DNA of 57,004 nt from Deltaproteobacteria bacterium UBA5205 (GCA_002412715.1 DHVP01000032.1:1-57004), one strand, 5' to 3'. Counted from the stretch's first letter, positions 36,508-45,147 are shown. Notes: a model not told the origin generated them from the letters alone. A program made the numbers and translations.

Positions 36508-37473
36508 ATGGAGAAAGAAACCCTTCTTAATCTGTACCGAAAAATGCTCATGGTCAGGTTCATAGAAAAGACACATGAGAGGCTTCTGATGGAGGGCAAG
36601 ATTCAGCTGATGTCACATTTTGGCACCGGTCAGGAGGCCGTGGCCATAGGGGTGACGGGGCCGCTCAGGAAAGAGGACATCCTTTTCGGGACACATCGCG
36701 GTGTGGGTGAGTACATCGGCAAAGGAATGAGTGCCGCGGATATCTGGCATGAATACATGGGTAAGAGGACGGGGCTCAGTAAAGGCAAGGGGACATTACA
36801 CCTGACGGACAAGAACCTGAACATCCCCTTTGTCGTCTCAAGCCTCGGATCCGATTTCTCTATTTCCGTGGGAGCCGCTCTGGCCTCGAAGATGAAGAAA
36901 ACGGATCAGGTTACCATGGATTTCTTCGGTGAAGGAACATGCAACCAGGCCGATTTTCATCCTGCCATCAATATGGCGGCAGTATGGAAGCTGCCTATCG
37001 TTTTTGCAGTGTGCACGAACCATTTCTGCGAGATGTCCTACTACACCGAGTACTACCCGACCGAAGACGTTGCAATAAGGGCGAAGGGATATGCCGTACC
37101 CTTTGAGATCGTCGACGGCAATGACATAGAAGCCGCTTACGATGCAACGGAGAGGGCCGTGAACCATGCGAGAAGCGGCAAGGGGCCCTATCTTGTGGAA
37201 TACAAGACATTCAGGATGTCGTTGCATTTCTCCGGCGACCCTGGCGGTTACGTGAAACAGGAGGATTTCGATTATTGGGCACAGAGAGACCCCATTGACC
37301 TGTGTCAAAAGAAGTTGTTCGAACGAAAGATCCTCTCGCCCGAGGAGGACAAAAAGCTCCGGGCGGAAGTACAGGCGGAGGTTGACGCAGCCGTGGAGAG
37401 CGCTCTTAAGGGCCCCGATCCGACCCCGGAGGACTTTATCTCAGATATCTACGAACAGACGGGGGTGCTCTAA
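36508..37473 (+). CDS. acoA: Thiamine-diphosphate-dependent dehydrogenase E1 alpha subunit (acetoin/2-oxoacid type)
   Basis: A 321-residue E1alpha of the normal length for acetoin or branched-chain/pyruvate dehydrogenases. Landmarks are GTGQEAVAIGV (39-49), HRGVGEYIGKG, and the TPP motif region at 141-171. The motif is unusual: the usual GDG is GEG (141-143), and the usual ENN reads CTN (169-171). The metal-ligand Asn (N171) is in the right place, 29 residues after the acid. With E1beta it would decarboxylate or cleave a 2-oxo or alpha-hydroxyketone substrate and pass an acyl group to the lipoyl arm of E2. Its stop overlaps the E1beta start by one base. It is the first gene of a nine-gene operon. 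The symbol is by homology of type; the substrate is not proven. Confidence 0.85.
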   Translation: MEKETLLNLYRKMLMVRFIEKTHERLLMEGKIQLMSHFGTGQEAVAIGVTGPLRKEDILFGTHRGVGEYIGKGMSAADIWHEYMGKRTGLSKGKGTLHLTDKNLNIPFVVSSLGSDFSISVGAALASKMKKTDQVTMDFFGEGTCNQADFHPAINMAAVWKLPIVFAVCTNHFCEMSYYTEYYPTEDVAIRAKGYAVPFEIVDGNDIEAAYDATERAVNHARSGKGPYLVEYKTFRMSLHFSGDPGGYVKQEDFDYWAQRDPIDLCQKKLFERKILSPEEDKKLRAEVQAEVDAAVESALKGPDPTPEDFISDIYEQTGVL

Positions 37474-38447
37474 TGGGAAGAACTATCAGCTACCTGCAGG
37501 CTTTGAATGAGGCGATGGCGGAGGAGATGCGCCGCGACCCCGCGGTATTTATTCTTGGAGAAGACGTGAGGATGGGCGCCTTTGGGCAGACATCCGGCCT
37601 GGTCAACGAATTCGGCGCGGAAAGGCTCGTCAATACGCCCATAGCGGAAAATGCAATAACGGGTGTGGCCATGGGAGCGGCAATGTTCGGACTTCGCCCC
37701 GTACTGGAGCTGATGTTCTGTGACTTTGCCATGCTGGCCATGGACGAGCTCTGCAATCAGCTCGGCCAGTGGCGTTACGTCAGCGGCGGCCAGTACTCTA
37801 TTCCCGTTACCATACGAACGGCCACGGGAGGGGGATTCAGAATGGGATACGGCCATTCTCAGTGCCTCGAGTCCCAGATATTTCAGGCGCCGGGCCTTAT
37901 CCTTGTGGAGCCCTCCACCCCCTACGATGCAAAAGGGCTACTCAAGTCCGCTATCCGCAGCAACGACCCGGTCCTGTTCTTCGAACACAAGAAGCTCATC
38001 CTCGGCGGCGTTATGGGTGAAGTGCCGGAAGAAGAGTATACGATACCCTTCGGTGAAGCGGTGATCCGGAAGGAAGGAAAGGACGCGACGGTAGCGGCGC
38101 TCGGTTTCATGGTATACGAAGCCCTGACCGCGGCCGCCGAACTCGCCAAAGAAGGGATCGATATCGAAGTGATCGATCTCAGAACCATAGTACCCCTCGA
38201 CAAGAATACCATTTTCAAATCAGTAGAAAAGACAGGAAGGCTCGTGACCGTGGAGGAAGGCAGGATACGGGGCGGTATAGGGGCCGAGCTTGCAGCCCTC
38301 GCAGTCTCCGAGTACTTCGATCTTCTCGATGCACCCGTCCAGAGGGTCGCAGCCCCCATGGTACCAATAGGAGGCAGTGCAGTGCTCGAAGACATGTACA
38401 TGCCGAACAAGAATTCCGTTATAGCTGCCGTTAAGAAGACACTGTAG
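37473..38447 (+). CDS. acoB: Thiamine-diphosphate-dependent dehydrogenase E1 beta subunit
   Basis: A 324-residue E1beta. The N-terminal pyrimidine-binding domain has ILGEDVRMGAFGQTSGL, NTPIAENAITGVAMGAA and the catalytic-loop region GYGHSQCLE (usually GxQHSQ). The C-terminal transketolase domain (about 200-320) has the expected IDLRTIVPLDKNTI and GGIGAELAALA. It forms the alpha2beta2 E1 with the preceding gene, whose stop codon shares a base with this start. It is part of the E1-E2-E3 operon. Confidence 0.9.
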   Translation: MGRTISYLQALNEAMAEEMRRDPAVFILGEDVRMGAFGQTSGLVNEFGAERLVNTPIAENAITGVAMGAAMFGLRPVLELMFCDFAMLAMDELCNQLGQWRYVSGGQYSIPVTIRTATGGGFRMGYGHSQCLESQIFQAPGLILVEPSTPYDAKGLLKSAIRSNDPVLFFEHKKLILGGVMGEVPEEEYTIPFGEAVIRKEGKDATVAALGFMVYEALTAAAELAKEGIDIEVIDLRTIVPLDKNTIFKSVEKTGRLVTVEEGRIRGGIGAELAALAVSEYFDLLDAPVQRVAAPMVPIGGSAVLEDMYMPNKNSVIAAVKKTL

Positions 38448-38517
38448 AAAAAAACGGAGGTCTTCCGAAGATCCCCGGGAACGGAATACGCGGTGAAGAT
38501 CAGCAAAGGAGGACAGT

Positions 38518-39336
38518 ATGCGGCTAAAGGATAAAGTTGCAATAGTAACGGGAGCCGGCGGCGGTTTAGGCGAAGGTATCTGCCTGTGTCTTGCCAGGGA
38601 GGGAGCACATGTCGTTGTGAGTGATGTAAATGCCGCGGCGGCGGAGAAGGTGGCAGTGAAAATACGTGAAGCTGGAAGCAAGACCATTGTTGTAAAGACA
38701 GATGTCCGTGTCGCAAGGGAATGTAAAGAACTGGCGGATACCACCGTGAAAGAGATGGGTAAGGTTGACATACTCGTCTGTAACGCCGGTGTGAGCGGTT
38801 TTGTCCACAGACGGGAATCCATGGAACCACCGATTCTTGAGACCATCTCCGAGGAAGACTGGAGCCTGACCATCGACGTGAACCTGAAAGGGACATTTCT
38901 GTGCAACCAGGCGGTAGTTCCCTATTTCAAAGAGCAGAAGAGCGGCAAGATTGTAAACATCTCCTCCATCGGCGGGCGAAAAGGCGTTGATTTCATCCCC
39001 CATTACTGTGCGAGCAAGGCGGGCGTCATTCTTTTCACCCAGGCCATCGCATTGCAGCTCGCCCCGTATAACGTAAACGCAAATACGGTCTGCCCGGGAC
39101 TCATATGGACGCCCATGTGGGAGGAAGCCGCACATGTACTCGCACTTTCCTATCCGGCTTTCAAGGGATTGACACCGGACCAGGTGTTTGAGGGCGCGGT
39201 GCAGAACATGATCCCTCTCCGGAGACCCCAGATGCCGGAAGATATAGGGAATGCCGTAGTTTTCCTGGCCTCGGACGAAGCGAAGCAGATTACGGGCCAG
39301 GCACTTAACGTGGATGGCGGGGCCGTGTTCAACTAA
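38518..39336 (+). CDS. Short-chain dehydrogenase/reductase
   Basis: A 272-residue classical SDR: cofactor motif TGAGGGLG (11-18), NAG (89-91), catalytic Ser149/150 and Y163-x3-K167. Asp36 after the second strand (VVVSDVN) favours NAD(H). A ribosome site AAAGGAGG lies upstream. Between E1beta and an MDR dehydrogenase it probably interconverts a hydroxyl and a ketone in the substrate of the complex, like diacetyl/acetoin reductases do. The exact substrate is unknown. Confidence 0.88.
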   Translation: MRLKDKVAIVTGAGGGLGEGICLCLAREGAHVVVSDVNAAAAEKVAVKIREAGSKTIVVKTDVRVARECKELADTTVKEMGKVDILVCNAGVSGFVHRRESMEPPILETISEEDWSLTIDVNLKGTFLCNQAVVPYFKEQKSGKIVNISSIGGRKGVDFIPHYCASKAGVILFTQAIALQLAPYNVNANTVCPGLIWTPMWEEAAHVLALSYPAFKGLTPDQVFEGAVQNMIPLRRPQMPEDIGNAVVFLASDEAKQITGQALNVDGGAVFN

Positions 39337-39375
39337 GACGCCCGGACACGCCACAAATGCGGAGGAAACGAAACT

Positions 39376-40413
39376 ATGAAAGTGCCTGTTTTTACCGAGT
39401 TGCAGAAATTGGAGTTCAAGGAGAAACCGAAACCGGAGATTCGCGAGGCTGAAGTCCTCATGAAGGTGGAATACTGCGGGATATGCGGCTCCGATGTACA
39501 TGGTTATCTGAACGGGATAATGGTCCCCCTGGGAACCGTGATGGGTCACGAGTGCTCCGGAGTGGTTGCGGAAATCGGTGCGAACGTGAAGAACTTCACC
39601 CCCGGGGACCGCGTGGTGGCGAAACCCATACCCGAATGCGGTGAGTGTTACTGGTGCAGGAAAGGCCAGTTCTCCCTGTGCAACAAAGCCTTTGAACGGG
39701 CAATCGGTATAAGCCCCGCTCACGATGGTGCCTATGCGGAACATGTCAGGATCGAGTATCCCGATCAGATGCTCTTCAAACTGCCGCCGAATGTGAGTTT
39801 TCAGCAAGGTGCCCTCGTAGAACCACTCGCCACTTCACTTCACGGAGTTCGGGTGTCGTCATTCAAACCGGGGGATAACGTGGTGGTCATCGGCGCCGGT
39901 ATGATCGGTCTCGGTACCATCCAGTTCCTGAAGATTGGAGGAGCAGGTCAGGTGATCGTCCTCGAGGTGTCCGAGAAAAAGGCGCGGCTGGCCCGCGATC
40001 TGGGCGCGGACGTGGTGCTCGACCCCACTGTGGAAGGCGAAGGGTTGCGGGAACGTATCTTCGGCCTTACCGGAGGCGTGGGGGCGGATATCGTCTATGA
40101 ATGTACCGGAGTGCCCTTCGGTTTTCAGAACGCCATGTTCTTTGCGAAAAGCGGCGGACAGGTCATGGTAGTGGGAATCAACGACAAGGATGTCGCCATC
40201 AACCCCTTTATGCTCGTGCTATGGGAGATTGACCTGAAAGGCGTCCTGGGATACTACGATGAATTCAACCATGTAATCCGTTTCCTCGAACAGGGAAAGA
40301 TAAACAGCGATCTTTTCATCTCCGGCATAGTTCCTCTTGCTGATATTGAAGAAAAGGGGTTCAGGCGGCTGATTGCATCAAAAGATGAGGTGAAGATCCT
40401 GGTGAAACCTTGA
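39376..40413 (+). CDS. Zinc-dependent medium-chain alcohol dehydrogenase (butanediol/threonine dehydrogenase-like)
   Basis: A 345-residue MDR enzyme. Catalytic zinc ligands are Cys37 and GHE (57-59); the structural zinc loop is C88-x2-C91-x2-C94-x7-C102; the Rossmann motif is VVIGAGMIGLG. The shape matches (R,R)-butanediol dehydrogenase, sorbitol and threonine dehydrogenases. In an operon with an acetoin-type complex, oxidation of a vicinal diol or hydroxyketone is a natural guess, but the acyl chain could be larger than C4. GGAGG precedes the ATG. Confidence 0.88.
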   Translation: MKVPVFTELQKLEFKEKPKPEIREAEVLMKVEYCGICGSDVHGYLNGIMVPLGTVMGHECSGVVAEIGANVKNFTPGDRVVAKPIPECGECYWCRKGQFSLCNKAFERAIGISPAHDGAYAEHVRIEYPDQMLFKLPPNVSFQQGALVEPLATSLHGVRVSSFKPGDNVVVIGAGMIGLGTIQFLKIGGAGQVIVLEVSEKKARLARDLGADVVLDPTVEGEGLRERIFGLTGGVGADIVYECTGVPFGFQNAMFFAKSGGQVMVVGINDKDVAINPFMLVLWEIDLKGVLGYYDEFNHVIRFLEQGKINSDLFISGIVPLADIEEKGFRRLIASKDEVKILVKP

Positions 40414-40436
40414 AGAGAAGTGAATAAGGAGGCGCA

Positions 40437-40817
40437 GTGTACCCGAAAGATCTCAAGTATAACGAGGAACATACCTGGCTCCGCCTTGAGGGGCCGGCCA
40501 AAGGGCGGGTGGGCATAACCCAGTTTGCCCAGGAGCAGTTGAAAGAGGTGGTCTTTATCGAACTGCCCGAAACAGGCACGGAGGTGGTCCGCATGGATCC
40601 TTTCGGTGTTATCGAGTCGGTGAAGGCGACGAACGACCTCTACAGTCCGGTAACGGGTATCGTGACGGCGGTGAACGAAGCATTGAAGGATGATCCGGGC
40701 ATAGTAAACCGGGACCCGTACGGGGAGGGTTGGATGATCGTGGTCGAATTGAGCGACCCGACCGAACCGGAATCCCTGATGCCGGCAGATGAATATAAGG
40801 TCCTCGTTGAGGGATAG
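40437..40817 (+). CDS. gcvH: Glycine cleavage H protein-like lipoyl carrier
   Basis: A 126-residue protein starting with GTG (AAGGAGG upstream). It has the full H-protein fold pattern: EEHTWLRLEG, GITQFAQEQLKEVVFIELPE, the lipoyl-lysine loop GVIESVKATNDLYSP with Lys63, and NRDPYGEGWMIVVELSD. No gcvP or gcvT is nearby. Inside an operon with E2, E3, LipB and LipA it more likely serves as the octanoyl/lipoyl relay for lipoylation of E2, or as a second lipoyl arm, than in glycine cleavage. That assignment is inference from context. Confidence 0.9.
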   Translation: MYPKDLKYNEEHTWLRLEGPAKGRVGITQFAQEQLKEVVFIELPETGTEVVRMDPFGVIESVKATNDLYSPVTGIVTAVNEALKDDPGIVNRDPYGEGWMIVVELSDPTEPESLMPADEYKVLVEG

Positions 40818-40852
40818 ACGGTGCTGGGCTATAACGCGCAAGAGGTGATAGG

Positions 40853-42109
40853 ATGGCCGTAAACATAACGATTCCCAAGCTTGGAATGAGCGTGGACGAA
40901 GTTAATCTGGTGGAATGGAAAGTTGAGGAAGGTGACCGGGTCGAACAGGGTGATGTGGTCCTCGTCGTTGAGACTCAAAAGACCGAGTGGAATGTCGAAG
41001 CCGAGGGTTCGGGCTTCGTGCACATTCTTATTGAAGGCGGCAACAAGGCCGGGATAGGTACGGTTGTGGGATTGATCGCACAGACGCAGGAAGAACTTGC
41101 AAGCCTGCAGACACATCCGGGACAGGACAGCCAGACAGGGGCGCCCGTCGCCACCACCTATGTTACACCTAACAAGGCCGTCAAACAGGAAGGAGCGGTC
41201 GAAAGCGGCGGCGGCGAAAGCGTGGGAGGGAAGATCCGCATAACGCCCGTCGCCCGCAAACTGGCTGAAGACAAGATGGTGGACGTCACGAAAATAAAGG
41301 GCACGGGTCCCGGAGGCCGGATTACCAGGGAGGATGTTGAGAAAGCTCTGGCTGAGAGTCCGGCACAACCCGTTAAAGAGGTAAAGGCATTACCGGAAAG
41401 TTACCAGGGCAGGACGCTGAAGGAATCCATACCTTTAAGAGGCATGAGGAAGGCGATAGCGGAACATATGTACCGAAGCTTGTCGGGCACGGCCCAGATG
41501 ACTGTAATGGGCGAATTCGACATGACAGAGATGGTGAAGTTCCGCGAGGGCCTTGTCAGGAATGAGAAGCTCATCGGCATAAGGATAAGCTTCAGCGATA
41601 TCCTGGTTTTTGTCATATCGAGAGCCTTGACCAAACACTACGACATCAATTGCAGTTTCATCGATGACGAGTTGAAGATATGGGAGAACATCAACATCGG
41701 TGTTGCCGCCGCGATGGGTGCTGAAGGCTTGATCGTTCCCGTTGTGAAGCATGCCGATCAAAAGTCCCTTACCGAGATTTCCCGGGCCGTACGGTCCATG
41801 AACGACAAGGCGCAGTCAGGCACGCTGGTGCCCGATGATGTCAGCGGCGGAACTTTTACGCTCACCAGTTTAGGCAAGGGCGGGGTGAGTTTGTTCCAGA
41901 CACCCATCATCAATCAGCCGGAATCGGCAATTCTCGCAACGGGACCGATCAACGACAAAGCCGTGGTGAAGGAGGGGCAGATAGTGATAGCGCCCGTAAT
42001 GCCCTTCAGCCTGACCTTCGATCACAGGGTAATAAACGGTTTTGGTGCGGAACAGTTTATGGGAACGATACGGTCATACCTGGAAGAGCCCTGGCTGCTT
42101 CTGGCCTAG
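40853..42109 (+). CDS. acoC: Dihydrolipoamide acyltransferase E2 (divergent catalytic motif)
   Basis: A 418-residue E2 with the usual order. A lipoyl domain spans 1-80, with the lipoyl Lys43 in ETQKTEW where ETDKA is typical. A flexible linker follows. The peripheral E1/E3-binding domain is at about 122-160 (ITPVARKLAEDKMVDVTKIKG, GRITREDV). The catalytic acyltransferase domain (about 190-418) follows. The active-site motif HxxxDG reads HRVING (391-396): the His is kept and the Asp is Asn. It moves an acyl group from lipoamide to CoA. It sits between gcvH and the E3 gene in the same operon. Confidence 0.88.
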   Translation: MAVNITIPKLGMSVDEVNLVEWKVEEGDRVEQGDVVLVVETQKTEWNVEAEGSGFVHILIEGGNKAGIGTVVGLIAQTQEELASLQTHPGQDSQTGAPVATTYVTPNKAVKQEGAVESGGGESVGGKIRITPVARKLAEDKMVDVTKIKGTGPGGRITREDVEKALAESPAQPVKEVKALPESYQGRTLKESIPLRGMRKAIAEHMYRSLSGTAQMTVMGEFDMTEMVKFREGLVRNEKLIGIRISFSDILVFVISRALTKHYDINCSFIDDELKIWENINIGVAAAMGAEGLIVPVVKHADQKSLTEISRAVRSMNDKAQSGTLVPDDVSGGTFTLTSLGKGGVSLFQTPIINQPESAILATGPINDKAVVKEGQIVIAPVMPFSLTFDHRVINGFGAEQFMGTIRSYLEEPWLLLA

Positions 42110-42131
42110 CCGTGGAGGAAAAGGAAGAACG

Positions 42132-43535
42132 ATGGAAAAAAGGGACGTGATTATAATAGGCGGCGGTCCGGCAGGATATGGTGCGGCGATCCGGGTCGCG
42201 CAACTCGGCGGAATGCCCATGCTTATAGAAAACGACAGTCTGGGAGGCACCTGTCTTAACCGGGGCTGCATCCCCATGAGAGCGCTGACACAGGCGGTTG
42301 AACTCCTGGAAGCAGGAAAGGATGCGAAGGACTACGGCATCACGTATAAAGGACTGTCCCTCGACTACACCAGGATGATGTCCCGCAAGGATACCGTGGT
42401 AAAGACACTGGTGGCGGGCGTGAAGCTCCTCCTGGCGGGGAACGGGGTTAAGGTTATGGAGGGAAGGGCACGTATCGTCTCTCCCTCTCTGGTCGAGATA
42501 GGGCAAAAGGACGGTGCGAAGAAGACCATCGAGGCGCGGAGGATCATCGTTGCCGCGGGCTCACGATGCAGGAAACCATCATCGGGCAACGGGTCGCCAA
42601 AAATCCTTGATTCGTCCCAGGCGTTCGAGCTTGCCGCGATCCCTCCTTCGCTGGTGATTATTGGAGGAGGAGTTGTGGGCGTAACCTTTGCCACGATATT
42701 CTCAAAACTCGGCTCTTCCGTCAGCCTCATCGAAGAGTCACCGGGAATTTTGAGGGATATGGACAGGGAAGCCGTCGCAGTAATTGAAAAAGAACTGAAA
42801 AGGGCAAAAGTGCGGGTGTATACGGAAGCCCGCGTCCCGACAATGGAAGAAGGCGAAAACGATACGTTGAGTGTGACCATCGAAGCGAAAGGGCAGGCAA
42901 ACACGGTCAGCGGCCATTACGTGATAATGGCCGAAGACAGGGAAACAGATGTGGACGCACTGGGTCTTCGTACAATCGGTGTGGCATTGAACGCGAAAAA
43001 CGGGGTTGTTACCGGCCCTACGATGGAAACGAACGTACCGGGTCTTTTCGCCGCCGGTGACGTGACCATGGATCATATGTGGACATCGGTTGCCTATGCT
43101 GAGGGGATTACAGCTGCGAATAACGCCATGGGCGTCAACGACGAAATCGACTATTCCGTCATCCCCTACTGGGTGAGCAGCATCCCGGAAGCCGCGGGCG
43201 TTGGGCTAACGGAAGACGAAGCCGTTGCGCAGGGTTACAGCGTAAGGGTAGGAAGGTTTCCCTTCGCGGCCAATGGCATGGCGACAATCATCGGGGGACG
43301 CAACGGTTTTGTGAAGGTTGTGACAGATGAGCGGTATTTTCAGATACTGGGGATACATATCGTGGGCCCCCGTGCCACGGACCTTATTGCCGAAGCCGCC
43401 CTCGCGCTTAAACTAGAAGTGACGCCGGAGGATATCGGCAAGACGCTTCATGCGCACCCATCCTTATCCGAAGCGCTGTGGGAGGCGGCAAAGGATGTGA
43501 GCGGCGAGGCAATTCATTTCATTACCAAACGGTGA
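42132..43535 (+). CDS. lpdA: Dihydrolipoamide dehydrogenase E3
   Basis: I start it at 42132 (GGAAG just upstream, and GGGPAG at residues 10-15 then lies at the proper distance), giving 467 residues. The redox disulphide is C41-x4-C46 in GGTCLNRGCIPMR; most family members have CIPSK at the end of this motif. The NAD-binding motif is IIGGGVVGVTFA, the second FAD motif FAAGDVT, and the C-terminal catalytic pair lies in HAHPSLSEALWEA. It reoxidises dihydrolipoamide with NAD+. Some of the central region (AEDRETDVDALGL) departs from the standard GRxPN pattern, so it is somewhat divergent. Confidence 0.9.
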   Translation: MEKRDVIIIGGGPAGYGAAIRVAQLGGMPMLIENDSLGGTCLNRGCIPMRALTQAVELLEAGKDAKDYGITYKGLSLDYTRMMSRKDTVVKTLVAGVKLLLAGNGVKVMEGRARIVSPSLVEIGQKDGAKKTIEARRIIVAAGSRCRKPSSGNGSPKILDSSQAFELAAIPPSLVIIGGGVVGVTFATIFSKLGSSVSLIEESPGILRDMDREAVAVIEKELKRAKVRVYTEARVPTMEEGENDTLSVTIEAKGQANTVSGHYVIMAEDRETDVDALGLRTIGVALNAKNGVVTGPTMETNVPGLFAAGDVTMDHMWTSVAYAEGITAANNAMGVNDEIDYSVIPYWVSSIPEAAGVGLTEDEAVAQGYSVRVGRFPFAANGMATIIGGRNGFVKVVTDERYFQILGIHIVGPRATDLIAEAALALKLEVTPEDIGKTLHAHPSLSEALWEAAKDVSGEAIHFITKR

Positions 43536-43573
43536 CATTCGGGAACCATGTCAGAACGAGGAGGTGAGTCCTC

Positions 43574-44248
43574 TTGAGCACTACAAGCCTCATCTGGAAA
43601 CTTGGGTTGATCGAATACGGAAAGGCATATGAGCTGCAAAAGAACCTGCACTATCAAAGGGTCACCGAGGAGATTCCTGACGTGCTTCTCCTCCTGGAGC
43701 ATCCGCCTACCATCACAATCGGAAAATCAGGCACCGTCGAAAACGTTCTGGTGGCAAGGGAATACCTCAATCGCGAAGGAGTGTCCCTTTTCTTCGTGGA
43801 CAGAGGAGGGGATGCCACCTATCACGGGCCGGGCCAGATCGTGGGCTATCCGATAATGGACCTGAGACTGCGGAGGAAGGATATCAGAAAGTTCGTTCAC
43901 GACATTGAAGAGGCGATCATACTCACGATGAGAGATTTTTCCATCTATCCGGGCAGGGACGATAGTCATCCGGGGGTATGGATAGAGAAGGAAGAACTCG
44001 CTGCCATCGGGCTTGGCGTCAGACGATGGGTGAGCATGCATGGATTTGCCATCAACGTAAACCCGAATATGCGGCATTTCAGCCTCATCAATCCCTGCGG
44101 TTTTCCAGATAGGAGGGCAACCTCCATGTCTGAGATCCTGGGCAAAACCATGCCGATAAATGCCGTCCTGGAAAGGCTCATACTGAATTTCTCAGAGGTA
44201 TTTGATTTTCCAGCCAGGTTGATGACGGTCATGCCGGGGGTCGCATGA
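43574..44248 (+). CDS. lipB: Octanoyltransferase LipB-like protein lacking the catalytic lysine
   Basis: A 224-residue LipB starting with TTG behind GAGGAGGTGAG. Conserved blocks are RGGDATYHGPGQIVGYP (77-93), SMHGFAINV (154-162) and the catalytic Cys175 in INPCG. The catalytic Lys should lie 34 residues before that Cys (135/169 in E. coli, 142/176 in M. tuberculosis). Here that residue, just before LAAIG, is Glu141, with the nearest Lys two positions earlier. The protein may therefore be slow, use another base, or act only as a carrier-binding partner. It overlaps lipA by four bases and belongs to the operon that encodes the lipoyl proteins. Confidence 0.85.
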   Translation: MSTTSLIWKLGLIEYGKAYELQKNLHYQRVTEEIPDVLLLLEHPPTITIGKSGTVENVLVAREYLNREGVSLFFVDRGGDATYHGPGQIVGYPIMDLRLRRKDIRKFVHDIEEAIILTMRDFSIYPGRDDSHPGVWIEKEELAAIGLGVRRWVSMHGFAINVNPNMRHFSLINPCGFPDRRATSMSEILGKTMPINAVLERLILNFSEVFDFPARLMTVMPGVA

Positions 44249-45114
44249 TGGCGAGAAGACGGTTGCCCGCCTGGTTTACGCAGAAGATCCCCAGACCGGA
44301 GGCGATGCGCGGTATGGAGGCCCTCCTCAGGGCAAAGAACCTCCACACGGTATGCGAAAGCGCCCTCTGCCCGAACATGGGGCAGTGTTTCATGCAGGGT
44401 ACCGCAACGTTCATGATACTGGGAGACACCTGTACGCGGGTCTGTACCTTCTGTGCCGTAAAAAAGGGAGTCCCCCTCCGTCCGGATGAGAAGGAAGCCC
44501 AACATGTGTGCGAAGCGACGAGGACCCTGGGCCTTACATACGCGGTCATCACCTCGGTGACCCGGGACGACCTCCCCGATGGCGGCGCCTTCCAGTTCGC
44601 CCTGACCATCGCATCGCTTCATAACCAGATGCCCGAGACCCGGGTGGAGGTCCTCATCCCCGATTTTCTCGGAGACATCGGGGCCCTGGGGGTCGTCGTA
44701 CAGGAGAAACCCCAGGTGATCAACCACAACGTGGAGACAGTCCCCCGCCTCTACGCCACGGTGCGGCCGCAGGCGGTGTACAGGCGCTCGCTGGATCTCC
44801 TCTTAGCGGTGAAGGACCTTGATCCCGGCAGTGTCACCAAATCGGGATTGATGGTCGGGCTGGGGGAGACGAAGGAGGAGGTGGTGGAGGTCATGCGCGA
44901 TCTTCGCGGGGCACGCTGCGATCTCCTTACCATCGGCCAGTATCTCCAGCCGTCCGAGAGGCACCACCCGGTGCGCTGTTTTGTCACACCCGAGGAATTT
45001 GCCGAATACGGGCGGATCGGGATGGACATGGGCTTCGCCGCGGTGGCATCCGGTCCTCTCGTCAGAAGCTCGTACAGGGCCGCCGATCTCTATAAAGATG
45101 CGGGACGATCATAA
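44245..45114 (+). CDS. lipA: Lipoyl synthase
   Basis: A 289-residue radical SAM enzyme inserting two sulphurs into octanoyl groups. The N-terminal auxiliary cluster motif is C37-x4-C42-x5-C48, the radical SAM motif C63-x3-C67-x2-C70, and the C-terminal RSSY (274-277) supplies the serine ligand of the auxiliary cluster. All known essential residues are present. The start ATGA overlaps the lipB stop. It is the last gene of the E1-E2-E3 operon, so the cell makes its own cofactor machinery together with the complex. By eye, GC content rises from about this gene onwards. Confidence 0.95.
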   Translation: MMARRRLPAWFTQKIPRPEAMRGMEALLRAKNLHTVCESALCPNMGQCFMQGTATFMILGDTCTRVCTFCAVKKGVPLRPDEKEAQHVCEATRTLGLTYAVITSVTRDDLPDGGAFQFALTIASLHNQMPETRVEVLIPDFLGDIGALGVVVQEKPQVINHNVETVPRLYATVRPQAVYRRSLDLLLAVKDLDPGSVTKSGLMVGLGETKEEVVEVMRDLRGARCDLLTIGQYLQPSERHHPVRCFVTPEEFAEYGRIGMDMGFAAVASGPLVRSSYRAADLYKDAGRS

Positions 45115-45147
45115 TACCCTTTTCATAATACCCCCCACTACACCCCT

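Noticed and set aside
38566..39807. Open frame of 413 codons on the minus strand
   Set aside because: Antisense to the SDR and MDR genes, which have full family motifs; no start signal.
40437..40817. A glycine cleavage operon
   Set aside because: Only the H protein is present; no gcvT or gcvP in the window.
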